This document shows, in pieces, positions 1 through 7,413 of a stretch of 8,893 bases of DNA. This DNA is from SYIM01 sp044356835 (lineage in GTDB: Bacteria; Pseudomonadota; Gammaproteobacteria; Burkholderiales; Burkholderiaceae_E). The position numbers and the translations under genes are program-made. The stretch covers positions 1 to 8,893 of the forward strand of contig JBIKVK010000131.1 of the NCBI GenBank assembly GCA_044356835.1. The letters run 5' to 3'. Every line of letters starts with the position of its first letter. The stretch's first letter is position 1. Under the pieces are notes generated by a model, which was not told the DNA's origin, searched no databases, and was given only the letters and a program-made list of their open reading frames with translations.

Positions 1-1
1 G

Positions 2-1744
2 CTCTTCATGAGAGACGTGGTGGGCCGACTGTTCCATGAGTTTGCGGTGACGATGGCTGTGGCCATCCTGATCTCGGCTGCAGTCTCGCTGACCTTGACC
101 CCGATGCTGTGTGCCCGATGGCTGGGGCGCGAATCGCTGCATTCGACCGGTCGGCTGGGGCGGTGGATCGAGCGTTCGCTCGAGCGGCTCATCGAAGCGT
201 ATGGGCGGGGGCTGCGCCACGTGATGGATCACGGCACAGCGACACTGATCCTTTTCGCGGCGACCCTGGCCGCGACCGCGGGGCTTTACGTCCTGGTCCC
301 GAAGGGATTCTTCCCGGTGCAAGACACCGGGGTCATTCAGGTCGTCACCGAGGCCACACAGTCCAGCTCTTTCCAGGCCATGGCCGAACGACAACAGCAG
401 CTGGCTGAGCGCCTGCTCGAAGATCGCGCCGTAGATCGACTCACTTCTTTCATCGGCGTCGATGGCAGTAACGCCACGCTCAATACGGGCCGGATGCTCA
501 TCACTCTGAAGCCCAGGGAGTTGCGCTCGGGCGAAACCATCACCGAGATCACTCGTCGGCTGACCGACAACGCCGCGCGCATCCCGGGTATCACGCTCTA
601 CCTGCAACCTGTCCAGGAATTGACGATCGAGGAGCGGGCGACAAGGACCCCCTATCAGCTGCTGCTCTCTTCGCCCGACCAGCAGACCCTGTCGGACACG
701 GCCCAAATGCTGGTCACCCGCATGAACGATCTGCCTCAACTGAGCGATGTCGCCTCGGATTTGCTCGACCGGGGACTGCGCGCCCATATCGAAATCGATC
801 GTGCCGCCGCGGCCCGACTCGGGGTCACCGTCGCCGCAGTCAGCAACACCCTGTACAACGCCTTCGGCCAGCGTCTGGTGTCGACCTTGTTCACGCAATC
901 CAATCAGTACCGGGTCGTGCTCGAGATCGCTCCCCAGTTCCGTCAGGGTCTGGACGCACTCGGCACCCTGTTTGTCCCGAGCAGCTCGGGGGCGCAAATT
1001 CCATTGAGCGCACTCGCACGGGTGACCGAACGTCCGGGCATGCTGGCCATCCAGCATGTCGGGCAGTTTCCCGCCGTGTCGATCTCCTTCAACACGGCCC
1101 CGGGAGTCTCACTGGGCGCTGCGGTCAAGGCGATTGAAACGATGCGCGCCGAGCTTGACTGGCCCATCGCCGTCGACGCCCGGTTCCAGGGCGCAGCACT
1201 CGCCTTCCAGGGCTCGCTTCGTGACACCTTGCTCCTGATCCTCGCTGCAGTGGTTGCGATGTATATCGTGCTCGGGATCCTGTACGAAAGTTTCATCCAT
1301 CCGATCACGATTCTTTCCACGCTGCCGTCCGCCGCGCTGGGGGCGCTGCTGGCCCTCCTCGCCTGGCCGGCCGACCTCGATCTGATCGCGGTGATCGGCA
1401 TCATCCTCCTGATCGGGATCGTCAAGAAAAACGGCATCATGATGGTCGACTTCGCGCTCGCAGCCCAGCGCGAGCGGGGCCTGACTGCGAAAGAGGCGAT
1501 CCACCAAGCGGCCGTTCTCCGGTTTCGACCCATTCTCATGACCACGCTTGCGGCGGTCGTCGGCGCTCTACCGCTGATGCTCGGAAGCGGATGGGGCAGC
1601 GAGTTGCGCCAACCTCTCGGCGTGACCCTGGTGGGCGGACTCGTGGTCAGCCAGTTGCTTACGCTCTATACAACGCCGGTCATCTACCTGCGCTTCGCAC
1701 GCCTCGCCCGAATCGGACCAGCGAGCGAGGCAGCTCGAGCATGA
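2..1744 (+). CDS. mdtB: RND efflux permease, MdtB/MuxB type (5'-truncated)
   Basis: This is the C-terminal half of an inner-membrane proton-driven drug exporter of the RND HAE1 family. It enters the window already open: the codons before the ATG at 8 read Leu-Phe, so that Met is internal (the MdtB segment LLFMxDxVGRLF) and not a start. Numbering from that Met, TM6 is about 12-34, TM7 about 77-96, PKGFFPVQDTG sits at 98-108, the second large periplasmic (pore and docking) region is about 110-400, and TM8-12 run about 405-570. The TM10 relay lysine lies in IVKKNGIMMVDF (K474). The TM4 Asp pair is upstream of the window. Assignment to MdtB rather than MdtC rests on remembered E. coli MdtB stretches such as YLQPxQxLTI and YNAFGQRL. 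About 460 N-terminal residues are missing. It is followed by the MdtC partner after 28 bp, so the two are surely co-transcribed; MdtB and MdtC form a heterotrimer in E. coli. Confidence 0.93.
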   Translation, partial: LFMRDVVGRLFHEFAVTMAVAILISAAVSLTLTPMLCARWLGRESLHSTGRLGRWIERSLERLIEAYGRGLRHVMDHGTATLILFAATLAATAGLYVLVPKGFFPVQDTGVIQVVTEATQSSSFQAMAERQQQLAERLLEDRAVDRLTSFIGVDGSNATLNTGRMLITLKPRELRSGETITEITRRLTDNAARIPGITLYLQPVQELTIEERATRTPYQLLLSSPDQQTLSDTAQMLVTRMNDLPQLSDVASDLLDRGLRAHIEIDRAAAARLGVTVAAVSNTLYNAFGQRLVSTLFTQSNQYRVVLEIAPQFRQGLDALGTLFVPSSSGAQIPLSALARVTERPGMLAIQHVGQFPAVSISFNTAPGVSLGAAVKAIETMRAELDWPIAVDARFQGAALAFQGSLRDTLLLILAAVVAMYIVLGILYESFIHPITILSTLPSAALGALLALLAWPADLDLIAVIGIILLIGIVKKNGIMMVDFALAAQRERGLTAKEAIHQAAVLRFRPILMTTLAAVVGALPLMLGSGWGSELRQPLGVTLVGGLVVSQLLTLYTTPVIYLRFARLARIGPASEAARA

Positions 1745-1772
1745 TCCGCGCGAGTCTTCAAACGGGCTCCCC

Positions 1773-4700
1773 ATGAGCAAGCCGCTCTCCTGGAACCGCA
1801 ATCCGCTTGCGCTGTTCATCCTGCGACCGGTCGCGACAACGCTCTTGACCTGTGCAATCGCATTGGCCGGTGCAATCGCTTACCTGCTGCTGCCGGTCGC
1901 ACCCTTGCCGCAAGTCGAGTTTCCAACCCTTTCGGTGTCGGCTTCGCTCCCCGGGGCCAGTCCAGAGACGATGGCCAAAAGCGTCGCAACGCCCCTGGAG
2001 CGCACCTTGGGAGCGATCGCCGGGGTCACCGAGATCACCTCGTCGTCCTCGCAAGGCAGCACCCGGGTCGTCGTGCAGTTCGCTCTGGACCGCAACATCA
2101 ATGCGGCCGCCCGCGAAGTCCAGGCTGCGATCAACGCGGCGCGAACGCTCCTGCCCTCGGACATGCCCAGCAATCCGACGTATCGCAAGGTGAACCCGGC
2201 TGATGCGCCGATCATGATCCTCGCCCTGACCTCGGAAGTCCTCTCGCGAGGTCAGATGTACGACGCAGCCTCGACCGTGCTCGCGCAGAGCCTCTCCCAG
2301 GTCGAAGGTATCGGCAATGTCGTGATTGGCGGCGGGGCGCTACCCGCCGTTCGGGTCCAGGTGGACCCTCACCGCCTGGCGGCCAGCGGCATTTCGCTCG
2401 AGGATGTCCGGCTCGCCATTGTCACAAGTCATGGCAATCGCCCCAAGGGCGACCTAAACGATGGTCGTCAGCACTGGCAGATCAGCGCCAACGATCAGGC
2501 ATTCACCGCCGCGGAGTACGAATCGCTCATCATCCGGTACAGCAGCGGCAACGCGCTCAAGCTCTCCGACGTGGCCCGGGTCTTCGATTCGGTGCAGGAC
2601 GTCAGAAACCACGGGGTCGCAAATGGCCGTCCGGCAATCCTATTAATGCTGTTCAAGCAACCGGGCGCCAATATCATCGAGGCGGTCGACCGGGTGAAGG
2701 CTCTGCTGCCCCAGCTGCAGGCCGCGATTCCCGCTGCGATCGACCTTCAAGTGATGTCCGACCGAACGCCCACCATTCGGGCGTCGCTGCGCGAGATCCA
2801 ACGCGCACTTGCGCTCTCGGTCGGATTGGTCGTGATGGTGGTGTTCATGTTCCTGCGCAATGTCAGGGCGGCCCTGATCCCCAGCGTCGCCGTCCCCGTA
2901 TCGCTCGCCGGCACCTTCGGGGTGATGTACCTGGCCGGCTTCAGTCTCGACAACCTGTCCCTGATGGCGCTCACCGTCGCCACGGGCTTTGTCGTCGATG
3001 ACGCCATCGTGGTGCTGGAAAACATCTCGCGGCACATGGAACGGGGCAAGACGGCTCTTCAAGCAGCACTCGAGGGTACTCGAGAGATCGGGTTCACCGT
3101 CGTCTCCATCAGTCTGTCGCTGATCGCGGTGTTTATCCCGATCCTGCTCATGGGAGGCATCGTCGGGCGATTGTTCCGAGAGTTTGCCATCGTGTTGTCA
3201 GTGGCCATCCTGATCTCGATGTTGATCTCCCTGACCACGACGCCAATGATGTGCGCTGCGCTGCTCCGTGCGCCGAACCCCGCCCGTGCGCGTGGTTGGG
3301 TAGAACGCGTCCTCGCATCGATCCAGCGGGGGCTTCTCGTCGGCTACCGGCGCTCGCTGGGCTGGGCGCTTCGCTGGCAGCCCATCGTGCTCCTGGCACT
3401 GATCGGAGTGATCGCACTCAACATCGAGCTGTATCGCACGATCCCCAAGGGCTTTTTCCCCCAGCAGGACACCGGCAGGGTGGTCGGGTTCATCCGTGCG
3501 GACCAGGCCACTTCGTTTCAGGCGATGCAACAACGCCTGGAACGATTTCTCGAGATTGTCCGCGCCGACCCGGCAGTCGAATCGGTCACCGGTTTCACAG
3601 GCGGCGGCGCGCGCAACTCGGCGCAGATGTTCATGGCGCTCAAGCCCCTCGAGGACCGCAAAGAACCGGCGACGCGGGTTGTAGCACGACTGCGGATGAA
3701 ACTGGCCCGAGAACCGGGGGCCACCCTGTTCATGGTCCCGGTCCAGGACATCCGCGTCGGCGGGCGACAGGCAAGCTCCCAATTTCAGTACACACTGCAA
3801 AGCGACGAACTGGAAGAGCTTCGCGCCTGGTCGGGTCCCATTCGCCGGGCGATGGCAGCCCTTCCGGAGATCGTTGACGTTGACACCGATGTCCAGGACC
3901 GGGGACGTCAGACGACCCTGGTGCTGGACCGTGAAGCGATCGCTCGGTTGGGCTTGTCGGTGCGGGCCATCGACGCCACCTTGAACAATGCGTTCGCACA
4001 GCGACAGATCGGTGTGATTTATAACCCGCTCAATCAATACCGCATCGTGCTCGAACTTTTGCCCGAGTTTTTGGAGAGTCCAGAATCATTGAAGAGTCTT
4101 CAATTCGTGTCCTCGACCGGCAAGCGGGTGCCACTCGCGGACTTTGCCCGGATCGAGGAGGCCGCGGCCCCACTTTCAGTGGCACATCAGTCGGGTACGC
4201 CGGCCACGACCATCAGCTTCAACCTTGCCGAGGGCATCTCACTGTCGCAAGCCAGCGAAGCGATACGGACGGCGATTGAGCGCATCGGTGCGCCGGTGTC
4301 GATTCGGGGAACTTTCCAGGGGACCGCGGGAGCCTTCGCGCGTTCGATGGAGACTCAGCCCCTGCTGATCCTGGCGGCCCTGGTCACCATCTATCTGGTT
4401 CTGGGGATCCTGTATGAAAGCCTGTTTCATCCGATCACGATTCTGTCCACCCTGCCCTCGGCCGGGGTCGGAGCACTCATCGCTCTGAAGTGGTTCAATA
4501 CCGAGTTTTCGGTCATTGCCATGATCGCCGTAATTCTGCTCATCGGGATCGTCAAGAAGAACGCCATCATGATGATCGACTTTGCGATTGAGCGGCAACG
4601 TCGCTCCAGCATCAGCGCGGCCGCAGCCATCTATGCCGCAGCCCGGATCCGACTGCGGCCGATCCTGATGACCACCGTCGCAGCCATTCTGGGCGCCATA

Positions 4701-6344
4701 CCACTGGCGCTCGGCACCGGCGATGGCGCCGAACTGCGGCAGCCGCTCGGCATTGCGGTCGTGGGGGGGCTGCTGCTCAGCCAGTTGATGACGCTCTACA
4801 CGACTCCGGTCGTGTATGTCTGGGTCGACAAGCTGCGCTCAGCCAGTCAATCGCTTTGGCAAAGAGGGGGAAGCGCATCCTCAGACACGCCGGCGCCCAG
4901 TGCGCATGGCCAGCGTATCGCACTGTGTATTTTGGCAGGGCTCGCGGTACTGTCCGTGTCGGGCTGCAGCACCCCTCCTCCCTATCAGGTGCCGCCTGTC
5001 GACCTCCCTGAGCGCTTTCGTGAGAGTTCACTTTTTTCGCCGGCGCAGCCCGGCCAATCGGTGCCCGCGCGTTGGTGGCAGGTCTTCAACGATCGCGAGC
5101 TTGACGCGTTGCAGTCACAGCTGGAGGCCGGCAATCAGAATCTCGTGGCCGCCCAGGCCCAGTTCCGGATCGCTCGAGCTGCACTGGATGCGAGCCGGGC
5201 GGGTCTGAGTCTTCCAGTCGCGGCCAGTTTCTCGGCAACGCAGAGCCGAGCCGTCAACGCGTCGACTTCCTCGACCACACTCGGCCCTGAACTCAGCACG
5301 CAATGGGAGATCGATCTGTGGGGTCGGATCGGACAGACAGTCAGTGCGGCGCAGGCGCAAAGCGAGGCGAGCGCATTCGACGTCGCTGCGGTGCGGTTGT
5401 CTCTTCAGGCGACGCTCGCTCAGACCTATTTTTCGATGCGTTCGGCCGAACTCCAGGCCGGCCTGCTCGACAATGCAGTGAAAGCGTACGAGCGGCTGCT
5501 GCAACTGACCGAAGACCGCTATCGCGCCGGCGTGGTGTCGGCCGCCGACGTCGCGCAGGCGCAGACTCAGCTGAAGTCTTCGCAGGCGCAACTCGAGGAG
5601 GTGCGTTCGGCCCGACGGGTCCTTGAACATGCGCTGGCAACCCTCACTGGGCGAACACCTGACCGCCTGGCGATCTCAGAGCGTGCGCAACTTCCGGACC
5701 CTCCCAAAGTGCCCGAGATCATTCCAGCGCGGCTCCTCGAGCGCAGGCCCGACATCGCGGCCGCCGAGCGCCGCGTTGCCGCAGCCAATGCCCGATTGGG
5801 CGTGGCCGGAGCGGCCTTCTTTCCGAGCGTTTCTCTTTCAGCGAATGTCAGCCTGCGCTCACGCGATCTCAGCGACCTGATGAGCTCACCCAGCCTGGTT
5901 TGGGCGGTAGGTCCGCGTATGGCCCTGGCCTTGCTCGACGGCGGCGCGCGCAAGGCCGGTATGGACAGTGCGATCGCCAGCCTCGACCTGGCCAGCGCGC
6001 AGTACAGACAGCTGGTCCTCGCGGCCATTCAAGAGGTCGAGGACAGCCTGGTGCAATGGGCCGCACTCGATCGACAGGTCATACTGCAGTCCGAAAGCCT
6101 GGTGGCCGCCCGACGCGCGCTTGATCTCGTACTCGAACAATACCGCGCAGGGACAGTGAGCTTCTTGAACGTGATCAGCGCCCAGACCACAGCACTATCC
6201 ATCGAGCGCAGCTTGGTCGACGTTCGAAACCGCCAATTGGCGGCAAGCAATCAGCTGCTGAAGCAGCTGGCCGGCGGCTGGGCCGCCATCGATCCCTCAC
6301 CCGCCATGACACCACCCCGCCGCCCGGGGGTCACGCTGCCGTAA
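1773..6344 (+). CDS. mdtC: Fused RND permease (MdtC/MuxC type) and outer-membrane factor lipoprotein (OprM/OpmB type)
   Basis: One uninterrupted 1523-residue frame carries two normally separate parts of a tripartite efflux pump. Residues 1 to about 1020 form a full RND permease: TM1 begins near residue 14, TM2 near 341, the TM4 proton-relay pair is D409-D410 (TGFVVDDAIVVLENI), and the TM10 lysine is K929 (IVKKNAIMM). VQDIRVGGRQ, GFTGGxxxNS and NNAFxQRQI match E. coli MdtC as I recall it. A 28-residue polar linker (1021-1048) leads to a hydrophobic stretch and lipobox (Cys1065). Residues 1065-1523 are a full-length outer-membrane channel of 459 residues. The ATG at 1773 aligns with the MdtC N-terminus plus about eight residues; its ribosome binding site is weak, so coupling to the upstream gene is likely. 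The usual arrangement is two genes. Function as a drug exporter follows from the family; whether the chain stays fused is unknown. Confidence 0.93.
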   Translation: MSKPLSWNRNPLALFILRPVATTLLTCAIALAGAIAYLLLPVAPLPQVEFPTLSVSASLPGASPETMAKSVATPLERTLGAIAGVTEITSSSSQGSTRVVVQFALDRNINAAAREVQAAINAARTLLPSDMPSNPTYRKVNPADAPIMILALTSEVLSRGQMYDAASTVLAQSLSQVEGIGNVVIGGGALPAVRVQVDPHRLAASGISLEDVRLAIVTSHGNRPKGDLNDGRQHWQISANDQAFTAAEYESLIIRYSSGNALKLSDVARVFDSVQDVRNHGVANGRPAILLMLFKQPGANIIEAVDRVKALLPQLQAAIPAAIDLQVMSDRTPTIRASLREIQRALALSVGLVVMVVFMFLRNVRAALIPSVAVPVSLAGTFGVMYLAGFSLDNLSLMALTVATGFVVDDAIVVLENISRHMERGKTALQAALEGTREIGFTVVSISLSLIAVFIPILLMGGIVGRLFREFAIVLSVAILISMLISLTTTPMMCAALLRAPNPARARGWVERVLASIQRGLLVGYRRSLGWALRWQPIVLLALIGVIALNIELYRTIPKGFFPQQDTGRVVGFIRADQATSFQAMQQRLERFLEIVRADPAVESVTGFTGGGARNSAQMFMALKPLEDRKEPATRVVARLRMKLAREPGATLFMVPVQDIRVGGRQASSQFQYTLQSDELEELRAWSGPIRRAMAALPEIVDVDTDVQDRGRQTTLVLDREAIARLGLSVRAIDATLNNAFAQRQIGVIYNPLNQYRIVLELLPEFLESPESLKSLQFVSSTGKRVPLADFARIEEAAAPLSVAHQSGTPATTISFNLAEGISLSQASEAIRTAIERIGAPVSIRGTFQGTAGAFARSMETQPLLILAALVTIYLVLGILYESLFHPITILSTLPSAGVGALIALKWFNTEFSVIAMIAVILLIGIVKKNAIMMIDFAIERQRRSSISAAAAIYAAARIRLRPILMTTVAAILGAIPLALGTGDGAELRQPLGIAVVGGLLLSQLMTLYTTPVVYVWVDKLRSASQSLWQRGGSASSDTPAPSAHGQRIALCILAGLAVLSVSGCSTPPPYQVPPVDLPERFRESSLFSPAQPGQSVPARWWQVFNDRELDALQSQLEAGNQNLVAAQAQFRIARAALDASRAGLSLPVAASFSATQSRAVNASTSSTTLGPELSTQWEIDLWGRIGQTVSAAQAQSEASAFDVAAVRLSLQATLAQTYFSMRSAELQAGLLDNAVKAYERLLQLTEDRYRAGVVSAADVAQAQTQLKSSQAQLEEVRSARRVLEHALATLTGRTPDRLAISERAQLPDPPKVPEIIPARLLERRPDIAAAERRVAAANARLGVAGAAFFPSVSLSANVSLRSRDLSDLMSSPSLVWAVGPRMALALLDGGARKAGMDSAIASLDLASAQYRQLVLAAIQEVEDSLVQWAALDRQVILQSESLVAARRALDLVLEQYRAGTVSFLNVISAQTTALSIERSLVDVRNRQLAASNQLLKQLAGGWAAIDPSPAMTPPRRPGVTLP
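4833..4967 (+). other. Fusion junction: linker, lipoprotein-type signal sequence and lipobox
   Basis: This segment encodes residues 1021-1065 of the fused protein. After TM12 of the permease, whose C-terminus is cytoplasmic in the family, comes a polar linker rich in Ser, Ala, Gln and Arg that ends in Arg1048. A hydrophobic run of about 16 residues (IALCILAGLAVLSVSG, 1049-1064) follows, and then Cys1065. The sequence L-S-V-S-G-C fits a signal peptidase II lipobox, and the residues after it (STPPPYQVPPVDLPERF) are typical of a mature OprM-like N-terminus. There is no in-frame ATG between TM12 and the Cys. The purine run aaagaggggg at 4861-4870 resembles a ribosome binding site, but the only nearby ATG (4906) is in another frame. 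Cleavage here is inferred, not shown. Confidence 0.8.
4965..6341 (+). other. Outer-membrane factor domain (NodT/OprM-type channel lipoprotein) within the fused protein
   Basis: The C-terminal 459 residues of the fused protein have the full layout of an RND-type outer-membrane factor. The order is an N-terminal lipid-anchored segment, the RWWQVFND motif followed by the first helical and strand repeat, the hallmark WEIDLWGRI (from about residue 1177), the linker motif LLERRPDIAAAERR (from residue 1321), a second repeat with GAAFFPSVSLSANVS, and the closing YRAGTVSFLNVISAQ and QLAGGW stretch. In this family three subunits form a beta barrel in the outer membrane and a long periplasmic helical tunnel that docks on the adaptor and permease. 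The domain is complete, with no internal stop or frameshift, and its length is close to that of mature OprM. In Pseudomonas the equivalent product is the separate protein OpmB encoded after MuxC. Confidence 0.92.
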
Positions 6345-7348
6345 CGCTGCGCATACACCTGCGGCAATGGCCGGGCATCCAGAGGCGCAAGCCAGAGCCT
6401 CAGTAGATGTCGGCGCCGATCGGGCTCGGGCCAGTCTTCAAAGGCCATCCGATCATGAAAAGTGCTGTGGTTGTGCACCAGCTGGATATCCCCCGGTTCA
6501 AGGGTCATCAGGAAGTGCAGGCGCGGATCATTGGCCAGTCGGTCCAGGAGGTCCAGCGCCTCGATCTGACGATCGGACAGACGCGGCGCCGTCTCGAATC
6601 GCTGTGCCGAATCGATGTAGGGACGGTGATAGATGGCCGACATTCGTCCGGCAAACCAGTTGAACACCGGAATCATGAAGAAAGGCTCTTCCCCGGGCGC
6701 AATCTCGCCGCGCCGATCGGTCGCAAGCGGCTCAAGCAGCGCCGCGGCGAGATCAGGCCGCTGCCGACGCACCTCGTTCCACAGTGTGTGGGACGAGACC
6801 AGAGCGGATTCACCGCCCCGGCGCGCCTGCTGCAGGCAGAGGAGCCCCACGAGGTCGCATGAATCGGTATGAAATGACTGCCTCTCCGCAGTCTGGTAGA
6901 TGCGCACCTTGGGATCACTGGACTTGAGCCCGAGGTCACGGACCTCGCCCAGCAACTGCCCCTGCGCGTTCTGGGGACGGGACGGACCGAGATAGGTCCC
7001 GATTCCGTAGAACGCCACGGCGCACAGAACGCGCCCCCAACGCTGGACCGGCAGGCCTCGCCACAGCACGAAACCGCGACCGTCGAGCAGCTGCTGGCGA
7101 GCACGCTCGATGCGCCGGCTCACCTGCGGCAACGCAAAGAGCTCGGGCCGCAACTCGCGCAAATCGCGATCGCCCCAGGCCCGGGCGGCGCGCTCGATTT
7201 CATCAATCTCATCGGGGCTCAATCGCTCGAGCCAATCCGACGCGTCAGCGCAGTCGCTGCCGTACCAGCAGGCCGGACCCGAAAGCTCGGGCGGTAAGGC
7301 CGGGTCCGAGGCGGGTGGAGTCGAGCGGGTCTGGGGAGCGGCGCTCAT
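6251..7348 (-). CDS. TauD/TfdA-type Fe(II)/2-oxoglutarate dioxygenase (second of a tandem pair)
   Basis: This predicted 365-residue cytoplasmic non-haem iron oxygenase would use O2 and 2-oxoglutarate to hydroxylate or otherwise oxidise a small substrate, which I cannot identify. The iron triad is visible as H160-T-D162 in QSFHTDSCDLVGLL and H298 in NHSTFHDR. R313 and R317, in RHLLRLWLAP, match the Arg pair of TauD that binds 2-oxoglutarate and substrate. The core is preceded by about 90 residues sharing CW-x-x-SD with the upstream paralog. The ATG at 7348 is the only plausible start: an in-frame stop lies just upstream (7358-7360), and an AGGA ribosome binding site sits 7 nt before it. It is probably the last gene of the minus-strand set. 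Its last 31 codons overlap the 3' end of the pump gene on the other strand. The family is clear, the substrate unknown. Confidence 0.88.
   Translation of the reverse strand: MSAAPQTRSTPPASDPALPPELSGPACWYGSDCADASDWLERLSPDEIDEIERAARAWGDRDLRELRPELFALPQVSRRIERARQQLLDGRGFVLWRGLPVQRWGRVLCAVAFYGIGTYLGPSRPQNAQGQLLGEVRDLGLKSSDPKVRIYQTAERQSFHTDSCDLVGLLCLQQARRGGESALVSSHTLWNEVRRQRPDLAAALLEPLATDRRGEIAPGEEPFFMIPVFNWFAGRMSAIYHRPYIDSAQRFETAPRLSDRQIEALDLLDRLANDPRLHFLMTLEPGDIQLVHNHSTFHDRMAFEDWPEPDRRRHLLRLWLAPLDARPLPQVYAQRYGSVTPGRRGGVMAGEGSMAAQPPASCFSS
6252..6287. repeat. Two adjacent GC-rich inverted repeats at the convergent gene ends
   Basis: A perfect 7-bp stem (cagctgc / gcagctg, arms 6252-6258 and 6263-6269) encloses the loop tgaa. 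It is followed at once by a 6-bp stem (ggcggc / gccgcc, 6273-6278 and 6282-6287) with a 3-nt loop. Both lie inside the last codons of the outer-membrane factor on the + strand. The first includes most of the dioxygenase stop codon (6251-6253) on the - strand. Neither is followed by a T-run on either strand, so they do not look like standard intrinsic terminators. They could still form RNA hairpins at the 3' ends of both transcripts, or be a by-product of Leu/Gln and Gly/Ala codon use. Confidence 0.35.
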
Positions 7349-7413
7349 CAGATTTTCCTAACGGGGAACGGTTTTCGGATCATAGCGCTTCGATGATGCA
7401 GAGGAATTCGGAT
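7349..7413 (-). promoter_or_regulatory. 65-bp intergenic spacer with a ribosome binding site for the second dioxygenase
   Basis: This is the longest non-coding gap in the window. On the minus strand it ends in TAGGAAAATCTG directly before the ATG, giving an AGGA Shine-Dalgarno core (7356-7359) with a 7-nt spacing. The second dioxygenase can therefore be translated independently of the first. I see no convincing promoter or terminator in the gap: TATGAT (7379-7384, minus strand) resembles a -10 box, but no matching -35 stands at the right distance. Co-transcription with the upstream gene is the simplest reading. Confidence 0.6.

Noticed and set aside
8..10. ATG at position 8 as the start of the first permease
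   Set aside because: The frame is open to the window edge, and the residues match the interior of MdtB-type permeases at the end of TM5. It is an internal methionine of a truncated gene.
3198..4037. Long antisense open frame (279 codons) opposite the MdtC-like domain, and similar ones such as 943-1545
   Set aside because: They lie wholly opposite strongly conserved permease coding sequence, show no recognisable domain, and are the kind of shadow frames expected in G+C-rich genes.
1298..4558. Identical 17-nt strings in the two permease regions (1298-1314 with 4428-4444, and 1412-1428 with 4542-4558)
   Set aside because: They encode the conserved HPITI and IGIVKK motifs shared by the paralogous permeases. 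They reflect gene duplication and codon preference, not a mobile or regulatory repeat.
4906..4908. ATG at 4906 as an independent start for the outer-membrane factor
   Set aside because: It is in a different frame from the lipobox and channel domain. It would encode an unrelated sequence ending at 5208.
6252..6345. Intrinsic transcription terminator for the pump operon or the dioxygenase operon
   Set aside because: The hairpins present have no following T-run on either strand and lie within codons. I list them only as inverted repeats.
7379..7384. TATGAT on the minus strand as a -10 promoter element before the second dioxygenase
   Set aside because: No acceptable -35 sequence stands 16-18 bp upstream, and one near-match hexamer is not enough. 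Co-transcription explains the gene equally well.
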